Position numbers and translations under genes: made by a program. Positions 32,012-43,100 of a stretch of 64,000 nucleotides of DNA are shown piece after piece. The notes beneath the pieces were generated by a model. The model saw only the letters and a program-made list of their open reading frames with translations, ran no database searches and was not told the origin of the DNA. Source of the stretch: Schizophyllum amplum (Eukaryota > Basidiomycota > Agaricomycetes > Agaricales > Schizophyllaceae); NCBI GenBank assembly GCA_007026445.1, contig VDMD01000019.1, positions 248,001-312,000 of the forward strand, written 5' to 3'. Positions within the stretch are counted from its first letter, which is position 1. Each line of letters begins with the position of its first letter.

Positions 32012-34110
32012 TCACTGGAGGACATAAACGCGGCTCATGTCCTGCAATCAATGTGAGCAGCGTATAGGGATTGAAGCAACATCACCCGACTCACCAGCGG
32101 CGCGTTGCTGGACACCTGCAACATCGCATTAGCGACTCAGTACTTCGCTAGACTGGAGCGTATTCGCCAGACTGGAGAAACGAACACACACCTGAATCGT
32201 CTGCCGCCTCAGTAATGGAGGAGGCTCCGATATTAGGGCGTCGTCGTCGCGATGGAGGGCACCGAAGAAGTACTTCCTATGCCTTCGCTTCTTCTCATAC
32301 TGCTTCTCGGCCTTCAGGTTGAGCTTCCGGCGGTACCCGTCCATGATCGCCCTATGATAAGTTCAGACGGACAGCCACGTGTTCAGACGGACAGCCCCGA
32401 AGGAGCGAGGTAGTAACTTACTGTGTCTCACGAGCGAGCGCCTCGACACTGAGACTGTGATTGGCTCCTATAGGAGGAGGACTCAGTATCAGGTTTTGAA
32501 GATAGCAGCAGGCCTTACTTAGAGCGGAAACGACGGCCTGGAAGATAAAAAGACGTCAGTACACAAGAAGACGTCGAAACACATCAGCTGCCGATTGACG
32601 TCGTAACGCACGGCAGTGAACGAGATCCCTTTGGCCTCAAAGGTCGACTCTGAGTCGTGGCAGGCGCTGATGCAGATCTGGGCCTTGTCTCAGAGATACG
32701 CGAACGTCCTCGACAAATGAAGCTCACCGCCTTCTTCGAAACGGGCCCGTCCACCCGAGCACAGTCACCGCTACACCGGCTAGTGGGAACGTATGCGGAT
32801 TTCCGTACCGGGACGTTGACGACCTTGAAGTCATACGTCCCGGTACCGCGCTTCTCCGCCTCCTGGCGCGTACCGAGGGCTTGGCGCGCTGATGGAAAGT
32901 CTCGTAAGCGTGGGTTGGTTGGTCCTCAGAAGAGAACTCACCCTTGCGGGAGATGCGCCGTACGAGGCTGGTGAACCTATCCACGTTGTGACACTGGTCG
33001 TGGTAGAGGTCTGGGGATCGCATCAGTTTCTAGTGAGTTGTACGGCCATAATTTGCTTCACCAAGCGCCGTGCCGGAGGAGCAGCAGTCCATGAAGGCCT
33101 GCACGTGTCAGCTCCGGGGTTCGTGCATGAGATGAGAGGATATCGACTCACAGCGAGCTCGCAGCCAGGCGGAAGTCGTTCGACCAAAAAACTATAAAGG
33201 ATCTGAGACGAAGGTTTAGATTCATTGGGAAGATACGAAGGAAAGCGTCCACTTACATCGTCCTTTATCATGCACTTGTCATCAATCGCGCAGTCGGCAT
33301 CGAAGAAGACGTCGGGCGCGTCCGAGGGAATGATATCTGGGATGAATATCATCAGTAGTGAGCCAGATAAGCGCGCCATCCTCCTAACTTACATTGGTCC
33401 ATTCCATCGCGCTCGGCACCGTCATTGATCTTGCGCTCGAGCTCGTGTCCGTGACCGGCGTCTAGGGCGCTTTTAGAGTCGGCGCGGCTCGTCGCCGGGC
33501 ATGTACGAACATAATATCACAATCTTATCCCCTGTGATTAGTTCAGAAGAGCGCTCGAGCGCCGCATATAAGTACGAAGACGTACCTTTGAGCGAACGAA
33601 GCGAGAAAGTCCTGATTTCCCGCATCTGCAACGGGCAACGGTGAGAGAGGAAGGCTCTTAGGGGCAGACGACGACGGACGATATTGTGGTGCGTCGGATG
33701 CAGCATGGGATCCACGCTATCGTCATCCAACATCATCTTGATATTCTCGCGACCGAAGCCGAACTCATCTAATCGGAGTCCATACACGGTCAGCGCTTAG
33801 ATCCCCCACTCCCCGCTTCATGTCACGTACCGATCAGCAGCTCCCGCATCAACCGCACGTCCGAGTGCGTGTTCTGCAGCTGATGGTCCGGCGCCCATGT
33901 CCCGTACCTCACGCCGATGAGCAGGGCGCGCTTGGTCGGCCCTTGACGTCTGCGAGAGGCGACGAGGCGCTTGAGGAGGCGGACGATATGGATGCCGGCG
34001 AGAAGCTTGCGCGCTGTGCGGGGAAGCGCCTGTAGTGTGCGGGGGAGCGCCTGCACGGCGCGTCGGATTACTCTTTCACTATCTTGCAAATTCTTAGCCG
34101 AAGGTGGCAT
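32012..34110 (-). CDS. Caspase-domain (metacaspase-like, peptidase C14) protein
   Basis: A predicted cysteine peptidase of the caspase fold. Sixteen exons, listed from the start: 34110-33831, 33768-33680, 33625-33586, 33531-33511, 33461-33393, 33336-33257, 33202-33152, 33098-33062, 33010-32942, 32888-32728, 32683-32612, 32537-32519, 32467-32422, 32351-32192, 32115-32095 and 32041-32012. All joins keep frame and give 414 residues. After a basic N-terminus come KRALLIGVRYG, the catalytic-His region ILYAGHGHE, the insertion GMDQYIIPSDA, and the catalytic-Cys region AFMDCCSSGTALDL, where the usual His after the Cys pair is Ser. ICISACHDSE is the last core strand. Both catalytic residues are present. 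No Zn-finger or long prodomain is visible. Basidiomycetes often carry expanded families of this kind; substrate unknown. Several exons are only 19-40 bp. Confidence 0.88.
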
Positions 34111-34525
34111 TTGGGGAGAGGTAACGACACGAAAGGGGGCCTTATATCTCCTGTGCAGTCCCCCTCGGTCAATGCTGTGGTGCACATGACTCGAGCTGTG
34201 CAGTGGACGTGTACAGCCGAGAGCACAGCTCCGTCGCGTGACACGGTGATGCGTGAGCTCCTTCGACACGTGCAAGCGTCACGGACCGGCTTATCACGCA
34301 GTGGGATTCACAGCTGAGCGAAACAGAATGAATTCGAGCTCACCTAGCAGCGGTCACGGTCGTCGCATGTCAGTGCTTAAAGCGCGAGCAAACGTATACA
34401 ACAAACGATCGACGATACAGCACACAAAACGTTGGGTAAAAGTAGCTACTTATAAATACAGTCAACCCACCCGAATAAATATTCTCGTCGGTGCCGATCT
34501 TCGACGATCGACCTAGGCTGAACCC
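34111..34525. other. Spacer between two minus-strand genes
   Basis: Lies upstream of the caspase gene and downstream of the LPMO gene, so it should hold the promoter of the first and the transcript end of the second. No specific motif was recognised. Confidence 0.5.
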
Positions 34526-35472
34526 TTACAGGAAGCGCTCACCCTGACGACGCCTGTGCGTGCGCTTCGCGCCGACAGTCGCACCAACAGAGGCAGAGGC
34601 CGTCGCGCTGACACCACTCGACGCCGATCCCGATGTAGCAGTACCGCTGCCGCCGCAGTCGCCCTCCGGCGCGCCGATCGCGGTGTCCGCATCTGCGCGC
34701 TCGACCTGTGTGCCCGGGTTCGGGTAGTCGACGTCGACTCCCTCGGCGATGGTGCAAGTGTTGATACCGCTGAGCTGCGCGACGAGCACGTCGGGGTACG
34801 TGCTGAGGCCGGCGCCGCCGCCCTCGATGGTGATGATGGCGCTGGTGGTGCGGGGTCAGCAACGCGCGTCATATGAGAGTTCGTAGGATACATGAGCTGG
34901 AAAAAGTCTGCAAATGCACTCACCAGTTCATGTAGAACTCGCGGTTCCCGACCCGGTTGTTCCACGTCCAGGCGAAGATCGCCTCCCCGGTCGCCACGTC
35001 CGTCGGTACGTCGACGGTCATGTTGAGCGGACCCGTGCTCGCGGGGCAGTTGCCGATGAACGACTTGATCACCTTGAACGACGCGCCCTCGTCCTCGGAG
35101 ATGGAGAACTGGCACGAACCCCCCTCGTGGATCGCGCTTCCCGCAAGTCTGAGGAAAGAAGGCGTCAGCGTCCAACTTCGAGGTAACAGCTCAAGTACGA
35201 GCCAATAAGACGCAACGTACGTGATCGACTGCGTCGAGCCAGCGGTCCACGTCGCGACGGACTCCTTGCCCTCGGTATCGGCGAGGTACCCCTTGCAGGG
35301 GTAGTTCGAGCCGTCGGCGGTGAGCGGACTCGTGAGCACTGAGCGAGTAGTCGATGAGAGACTCGGGCGTGTTCGGGTTGTTCTTCGAGCGCAGGGGCGG
35401 CGGATTGGTGATCTCCATGTGCGCCGCGGCGGACGCGACGAGCGCGATGAAGAACGCGATGGTGGTCTTCAT
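34526..35472 (-). CDS. Secreted AA11-like lytic polysaccharide monooxygenase, frameshifted
   Basis: A copper enzyme that would oxidatively cleave chitin-like polysaccharide outside the cell. Exons: 35472-35221, 35148-34924 and 34841-34526, with introns of 72 and 82 bp. The signal peptide MKTTIAFFIALVASAAA ends directly before His18, which becomes the mature N-terminal copper ligand (HMEITNPPPLRSK). Further AA11 hallmarks are SPLTADGSNYPCKG, GSAIHEGGSCQ (second histidine-brace His), FAWTWNNRVGNREFYMNCA (axial Tyr) and paired Cys. The tail is Ser/Ala/Thr-rich and ends in basic residues, with no GPI signal. Between DYSL and TSPLTADG the frame breaks: seven extra bases (AGTGCTC, about 35334-35340) are present. 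Without them the product would be 261 residues. Either this allele is null or the assembly has an error. AA11 placement rests on remembered family motifs; a related AA11-like subfamily is possible. Confidence 0.8.
35334..35340 (-). other. Seven-base insertion breaking the LPMO frame
   Basis: The minus strand reads TACTCGCTC-AGTGCTC-ACGAGTCCG. Removing AGTGCTC restores DYSLTSPL. No GT-AG intron can remove it without deleting the conserved TADGSNYPCK segment. The CTC on both sides suggests a small slippage or duplication event. Confidence 0.75.
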
Positions 35473-37977
35473 GATAGATGTGGGATCAAAGAGTGTCGAG
35501 GAAGGAGCGCGAAGGCCGAAGTCGTGCGCGAGGTCGCCGGCTCGTGGGGGGAGATGGTGGTCTGCGAGGTCAGATAGAGGTCAGAGGTCTTATATGCCTC
35601 AGCTGCGAACGTCTATCAGACGGGAGTCGCTGTTGGGTGGGATGCAGGGTATGAGCCGCACGCGAGCGAGATCAGACAGACGTGCGTCCTCACCGAAGAG
35701 GGTCCACCTGCGCATTGACCAAGACTGCGCGCGGTGGCGGCGTTGCGTGAGGCGTCGAAGGACGAGTGCGGGCCACCTGCGCCGCACGTAGACTGCGTGT
35801 TTCGTTCATTGAGCGTGCATATGCAAGCTAGATAGAAGTGCAGAGACCCTTCGGCCGAAGTGAGCGTCCGGTAGAACGACGGCATGCAGCGACCACTGCG
35901 AGCCCGTCTCCGCTTACCTTCCTATACGATTTCGTACTTGTCCTCACGAAAGAAAGGGCAGTTTCGAATAGACTTGGGCGGTTCTTATCGATGCGCCGGT
36001 ACCAACTTCAAGGCGGGTGCGGCCGCATATGAGCGCAGCTTGTGCGATCCTCGTGATTGAAAAGGCTACCCTCGTGATTGGCAAGCCATCCCTTGACGCT
36101 GCAGCGCGCTTTGAATCGGAACTCGAACTTGAAGAGCTTGGAGGATGGTCGTGCAGGTGAAGGAGGACGGTCGTGCAGGCAGAGCTCGGAGGGTGCTAAT
36201 CTAATTGTCCATCAAGGAAGTTCTCATGCATGAGTTGACAACGGCGAAGGTGCGCAGGTGTACGACAAAGGAGGGATGCAGGTTAACAGCAAAGTTGGAA
36301 TGAGGGTCGCATATCGACAATAACAAAGGGCGCTGTGTGAGATGACGAGGAGAGAAGGCGGGACCATGAGGAGGATAAGGGGGAGGGGGACGAGGGCGCG
36401 TTGACTTGACGGCGAAGATGAATCAGAGGAGACAAGGAGATGGAGGCGAACGACGAGAGAAGGGGGAGGCCCAGGGTACGAGGAGGGCACGGGGAGGAAA
36501 CCAAGTGGGAGAGGAGGAGAGGAGAAAGGCAGAAACGAGTGACGCACTGAATACAGTGACAAAGATAGCCATGCCCACCACCATCAGTAATCTGACCCGC
36601 CACGACTCATGAGTAGTCATATCCGCCACGACTCATGAGTAGTCATATCCGCCACGATGAATAGCCATATCCGCCACGACGAGTAGCCGCACCAGCCACA
36701 ACGCGTGATCACTCCCGCCACGGCGAGTGCGTAGGTGGTGACCGGGGCAAACAAAAAGAAAAGACAGACGAGGGTTGAACAGCTGTGCCATCAGAACGGC
36801 CGGGTGCAGCAGCCGGCGACGTCCGGGAGATCGCCGCTGGGTGCGGCAAGCTAGGCGGATAGGCCATCGTCGTTGCCGGAGTACAGGTCGTCGTCGCCGA
36901 AGTACAGGTCCGAAGTAAAGATCGTCGTCGCCGAAGTACACGTTGTGGTCACGACTGAAGAGAAGAGATCGTAGTCACGCCTGAAGAGAAGAGATCGTGA
37001 TCACGACGGAAGCGAGGAAACCATGGTCGCGTCCGACGAGAAGCAGCCGACCCGTGCGAACTCAACAGCAATCCAGAGAGAAAAAACATGTTCTCGGCAC
37101 ACGCGTACATCTCGCTGAAGACAGGGGTGAGAACGGCGTCTATCACATCGACAAGCTGCTCACTGAGATGGACGTGTTGATATCCAGCTTGGAGGGACGC
37201 GATGATGTCCGGCTTCGAGGGACGCGATGATATCCAGCTTCGGGAGACGCGATGATATCCAGCTTCGAGAGACCCGCTGGGCCACGGCCGGAAGCTCGCA
37301 GCCGGTGAGCCATCTCTGAGCTGAGGGCGGCTATGGGAAACAGCATCCACGCCGGATCAGTGACTCTCCCTCTACGCCGGATCAGTGAATCTCCCTCTAC
37401 GCCGGATCAGTGAACATAAACATCCCAAACCGCTCACGTCTGGGTCAGCGACGAGATCTCAGAACGAAGCTAAACGCTGCAGCCTGCGGGCGACAACTGC
37501 ATCATCGTCTCGTACACTGCTGCATCATCATCTCGTACACCGAACGTCAGGCAAAGCGAAGCGAAGAGGAATATTCCATTGGCAGGGGCGACAACTTAGC
37601 CTAGTGCGACAACCTAGCCTAGTGCGACAACGATCGAGCCAGACGTCTACATATATAGCCCACGCACTGGAATCCATATATTAGTGATTTCATAGCATGA
37701 GACGCAAAGCGGCGCGCGCACCTTGATTTCGTTGCCGACAAAGTATACAGGGGGCGTGCGAATGACGACGGCGAGCGCCGGATAGACACGCAGCGCCTCG
37801 TGATCGAGCGCTGTAGCGCCTCCAAGTCCACTGCTGCAGCTTCTTTGCGACGAGATGTAGGTTGCACGAGGCGAGCACAGACGACGCTCGTCTCCCGAAC
37901 GTCCACTCTTTCGTCCATGCGACCCTCGTATCACGTGACCTCGGCGGCTCGTCCAGTGTTCGCCTGCGGCGGTGGGT
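35473..37977. other. Intergenic region with short tandem repeats
   Basis: No supported gene. It contains a 26-bp duplication at 36590-36660 (CCGCCACGACTCATGAGTAG), about four 25-bp copies at 37186-37270 (CGCGATGATATCCAGCTTCG) and three copies at 37351-37413 (CTCTACGCCGGATCAGTGAA). The minus strand from 37978 leftwards may continue the gene at 38 kb, but no exon could be fixed. Confidence 0.45.
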
Positions 37978-38323
37978 TCAGGCGGCATTCGAGGATATAA
38001 GGAGTTGGAGGGGATGGAGGGGAGCCTCTGGATGTAGGTGAGCGGGGAGGGAGGTCTTGAAGGAGGCCTGCCGCATGGCGAAGGGAAGACAAGGAAGCCC
38101 GGGAGAGTCGTGGTCGGCGTCGATGAAGATGAAGATATCGTATATGCGCTCGGCCAGAGAATCTGAACCGGCAAGTCCTCATGAGCAAGCTTAGTGGTGA
38201 AGATGATGGAGACGCACGCAGTGTTTCGATCAGCCAGTCCAGCGAGCTTGTCTGCTCAAAACTAGCGTCCTCCCTCGCCTGCTCCAAGTGCTCATACAGG
38301 ATGAACTCTTCCTCCTCGAGTAT
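37978..38323 (-). CDS. C-terminal exons of an unrecognised protein (5' part unresolved)
   Basis: Two exons, 38323-38218 and 38162-37978, join across a clean 55-bp intron (GTGCGT to TTCAG) and keep frame to a stop. They read EEEEFILYEHLEQARED, TSSLDWLIETLHSLAERIYD and IFIFIDADHDSPG: amphipathic and acidic, with no family I recognise. Further exons are likely upstream to about 38750 (TYDRFVMHV and CEEDQCAAEDCVTIAHFF are coding-like pieces), but their joins do not resolve. The last 40 residues look less conserved, so the true 3' end may differ. Confidence 0.45.
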
Positions 38324-40143
38324 CTGTTCAGGGTTCGATCACGTTCTTCATAACAGGACGTCAGTCGGGAATGTGACGGAGGGAAGACGTCGCTCACCGA
38401 CGTGCATGACGAAACGATCGTACGTCCGTGCTCGTTCCTCAAGCATGTTTCGGTCATCGCCTACGCCTCCGCGCCGCCACCTGGCTCAGGAAGGTACAAT
38501 CCCAACCGACACTGACGTCCTTGAGGGCGAAGAAAACGATAGCCGACGACATGACGGGCACGACGAAGGCGCAAGTGGAGCTGCGCCAAATGTCAACGGC
38601 ATGTTAGAAGGAACCGGGAACCAACAACTCACGACTTGCAAAGAAGTGTGCGATGGTCACGCAGTCCTCAGCCGCGCACTGGTCCTCCTCGCATCGTCCC
38701 GCTTATCTATGTTCCATAGGCGGCCGTAGATGAAGCACCGAATTATCGGCTCGACTAGCACTTGGATACCTCAGGTGGAACTAGGATACCTCAGGCGGAA
38801 CCTGGATACCTCAGGCGGAACGTCGTAGGGTATAGAAATTGACCAGCGCCGAACGTCTAGTTGTGATGACTCTTAGGTCTTAGCGAGGGCGGACGGACGA
38901 TAGTTGGGCATAGGGTCTAGCCTAGTCGATCACGGCTGATGAGGCCGGAAGCAAAGATGCGCGTTCGTTGTCGTTGAAGATCGTGCTTGAAGACGAGTGA
39001 GCGCAGACGCGTGATCGCCGACGGGGCCCAATCCTGGCGAGCCGTGGGGGACAACTATGATCTCTGGTTGAGAGGGATATGTCAGGTCGTGTTGAAAGGT
39101 GCTCTTCGAAGGCGTGGGGGCGACGTCTGCTATTGGAGGATGCGAGCTGTCTGATCCGGTGAACGTACACGCCGCGCTACAGTGAACGTACACGCCGCGC
39201 TACAGTGAACGTACGCCGCGCTACAGTGAACGTACGCCGCGCTATAAAGGAGCGGGTCAACTCAAGGGCCTCGCAACGCGACTGATCTTGTACGCACCTG
39301 CTCTTGACGCCTTGCGCGACGCTTCCCAGGGAAATGTCGATTGCAGACCCCCGCCTTCCTCGGACCGCACAACGTCTGCCGCGGGAGACTACAGTTCAAG
39401 CGATCCCGGACGCGATTGACTACGCACCAGCCACCGATTCATCCAGCGTTCCTCAGGCCTCAGGGCGCCTTGCGTGTGGCAACGTAGAACGTTGCGCAGG
39501 TCAAGCGCGATGACGTCCTCAGTCCTGTCTGCTTCACCGAACGATCGAGCTTCGGCATGTTTGAAGCAATGCGTTGTTGCGCGCATCTTCGAGCGTTGGG
39601 AGGCGCGATGTATTGGTGGACGCGATGTCTTGCGTGCGGTCTTGGCGTGGAGAGTGTATTCGCAGCGTGGGATTGGGGCATTCAACTGCAAGTGGTCGTG
39701 ATGATTGTGTAAAGGTACGGAGGGGTTGCGTAGTGTATAGCGGCAAGGGGAGCGGTTGATCGTGGCGCGCAGGGTGGGTGGAGGTACGGATCATGGGTGC
39801 ACGGACGGCGCAATGCGTATCTAAACAGCCGAGGTGGGTAAGCGTCGCGGCGGGGGGAGTGGCTGGGTGGCGAGGAGAGAGGGCGTCCACGTCGTGTTCG
39901 ACAACGACGGACGGGCACGTCAACGAAGGCCAGAGACGTCGAGCAGGACGGGGACGTACGCGGCAGCCTCGGTGGGTGGCGGACGATAAGCAGCGTGCGG
40001 TGATTATCGCGTGCACATGCCCCGCAGCGCGAAACGCGGGCCGATGATCGAATGATGTCAGCGGCTGGCGAGATTTCCGCGTCCGTTCTCCCTCCGCGTT
40101 CACCGCGTCGACGCAACCACCGCATTCCCTTCATCCTCCGACG
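38324..40143. other. Intergenic region with short repeats
   Basis: Besides possible unresolved exons of the 38-kb gene, no gene is supported. Two short arrays are visible: about four copies around TGGATACCTCAGGCGGAAC at 38755-38822, and four copies of CAGTGAACGTACACGCCGCG plus CTA at 39163-39243. The right end is the upstream region of the first permease. Confidence 0.5.
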
Positions 40144-43100
40144 ATGGCAGAGGACGAGAAAATGAGCGAGGCGTACGTCAAGGGCGCCTCCGACGCACAC
40201 ACTCCCCCGCACTCGACTGTGCATGATGCGAACATGGTCAGTACCTGCTCAATGCACGTCGCTCGCGTCCCTTGCACAACGCTTCCCTCCCTTGCACAAC
40301 GCTCCCCTGCTTTGCAACCCCTCCTCTCCTTCGCATCCCCTCCTCCCCGCCGCAGCCGCCGGCCACCCTTCGCCCGATCATTACTTGCCTCTCGTGCTCC
40401 CTCCTCTGCTCCCATCCCACCTCCCCTCGCACGCCCGCCCTCGCACGCTGTACCCACACACCCCACCCCACCCCGCCGCGTCCTCTCCTCGCACCCTCCC
40501 TCCCACTCCGCCCTCACACCCGCCCCACCTCTACCCGCCCGCACGCTAACGATCCCTCCCCCAGCCCACCATCTACGACCCCTCCAAAGAGTCCCGCTGG
40601 ACCCGCCTCGGCCTCAACTTCGAGTCCTTCAAGCGCGCACCGGGTGAGTTGCGAGTTCGTAGTTGACGGTGGGCGGTGTTCGGTGTGGGCGGTGTTCCGT
40701 GTTCGGGGTGTTCTTCGGTCCAGCGTGGTGTTTGTTTTGGCTGCAAGCGCTTCGCCTGCCGTGTCCTCGCTCGCGATTCGTTCGGCGCGTTCTTGCACGC
40801 GCTCCGTCAGGAACGTTCTGGCTGGCGCGGCTTGGGGAGTTACGGCTGCCGCACTTCGCCCCACACATTCCATGTTTCGCTCTCGCTCACACATTCGATG
40901 TTCGCTCTCGCTCACACCCCACCCCACAGGCACCACCGCCGGCCTCCTCGTCCAGGGCGAAGGCCTGGGGGGCACCGATGAGGAGAAGGTGAGGGTTTCG
41001 TGGGTTTGAGTTTGAGGCGGATGCTTCCGTTCGCGCATCCTTACGCTGTTATTTTCCCCTTCACATTTCCACTTCCTCCCCCCCTTGGCCCCCCACCCCT
41101 TGGCCCTCGCCCCCTTAGGGGGGCTTTAAAAGATCATAGCTAACGCCCCCCCCCCTCTCTCCCCCTCTCCCCTTCTTCCTCTTCCCCCTCTTCCCTCCTC
41201 CCCCCTCCCCCCCACCCATAACTAACGCCCTTCCCCCCATAAATAAAATAAAAGCTGACTCCTCCCTCCTAACAGGCCCTCGCCCGCACACGCGCCGCCC
41301 TCGACGCGCCCATGCTGCAGCAGAAGATGAAGCCCAGGCATTTAACCATGATTGCGGTGGGGGGGAGTATTGGGACTGGTGAGTTAGTTGGAGTGGGGAT
41401 GAGTTTTAATGTTAATTTGGGCTGGGGTTGAGGAGGGGATGGGGGGTGTTTTGGGTGCGCGCTATGCGCGTAGTTTGGGGACCGCCGCTATGCGCGTGGT
41501 TGGGAATTGCCCCTTCTCGCTTTTTCGGGACCGCCCCTTCGTTTTTGCGGGACCGCTCCTTCGTTTTTTCGGGACTGGCCCCTCGTTTATCGTGACCGCC
41601 TCTTCGTTTTTCGCGGCCTCTTCCCGTCCTTACTCACCCCTTTCCCCTTCTTACTCACCCTTACTAACACCCCCCTCCCCCTATCTCATCAACTAACCCC
41701 CCTATCTCGTCGGCTCACGCCTCCTCAGGCCTCTTCGTCGGCTCCGGCGCCGCGCTCAACGCCGGCGGGCCCGCGGGCGTGCTCATCGACTGGGTGCTGA
41801 TGGGGGTCATGCTTGTTAATATTACGCAGGTGAGTTAGGTTGGGGGTGTTTTTCTTAAAGAGATATGAAGGGGGGATGGGGAGAAGTGAAGGGGATGGGT
41901 GTGAGGGGTGGTTTTCTCAAAGAGCGCCCCCCCCCGCCCCCCAAAGGGGGGGGGGGTGAGAGGGGGAGAGCGTGTGAAAGCTTTGAACCCAAACAAATGC
42001 TGACGACCAAACAAATGCTGACGACCAAATAAATGCTGACGACCAAACAAATGCTGACACGTCCCCACCCAGGCCCTCGGCGAGATGAGCATCATGTACC
42101 CGCTCAGCGGGGGGTACTATACGTTGGCCGGGCGGTGAGTGTTTGAGTGGTTGTGGTGGTCGTCGTTTTCTCTGCCTTACATGTCTTCTTCGCTACGCGT
42201 CTTTGTCGTCGTTATCTTTCCCCTCCATCCTCCCCTTCCTAACCCCACCTCGCCCCCCCCTCTCCGCCTCCCCTCCCCTCCATCCTCCCCTCCCACCTCG
42301 CTCACTCCTTCCCTAACGCGTCTTCATCCCCAACCCAACCCCCCCCCAACTCTCGCCTCGCTAACCCCCCTTCTTCTCCCCAAACCCCTCGCCACCTCCC
42401 CCCCTCACCTCCCACCTTCTGCCCCTCCTCGCTAACCCCACCTCAACGTCCCCCCAACACTCACCCACCTCGCCTCGCCCCTCCCCCTAACACCCCCCCT
42501 AACCCCCCCCATTGCCTCCCTCACCCAACCCCCCCCCCCCCCCCCCCAACCCCTAACCCCCACCTCATCGCCCCCCAACACTCGCCCAACACTCAACTAA
42601 CCCCACCTCATCCCCCCCCCCTCCCACCCACCCAACGCTCACTCGGCTAACACCTCCCTAATCGCTCACCCCCCCCCCCCCCCACCTCCCTTCTTCTCCC
42701 CACCTCTCCTAACACTCCGCCCCCTCCCTAACCCCACCTCAACTCATCCCCAACCCCCCAACCCCCCCCCCCACCTCCCACCCCTCCCTCTCCCTTCACC
42801 TACCCTAACACCTCGCCTCACCCAACCCCCTCCCCCTAACCCAACGCTCGCCCCTCCACTCCCACCCTCCCCCCCATCTCCCCACCTCGCCCCGCCTCAC
42901 TCCTAATCGCCCCTCACCCCTCCCTCCCCAACCCCCACCTCCTTGCCTCATTGCCCCCCTAACTCCGCTCCTAACACTCAACCCCCCAACGCTCACTCCG
43001 CTCGCTCGGCTCGCCAACGCCTCGTTCGCTCGGCTCAACTAACCCACCTCGCTCACCCAACGCTCACTCCGCTCGGCTCGCCTAACCCCCCACCCAACCT

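Noticed and set aside
35290..35340. An intron removing the LPMO frameshift (GT at about 35339 to AG near 35292)
   Set aside because: It would delete the conserved TSPLTADGSNYPCK segment found in AA11 enzymes.
37690..37900. A cytochrome P450-like HEALRVYPAL string on the minus strand
   Set aside because: No heme-binding Cys motif or other P450 block is present nearby; the resemblance is a chance short match.
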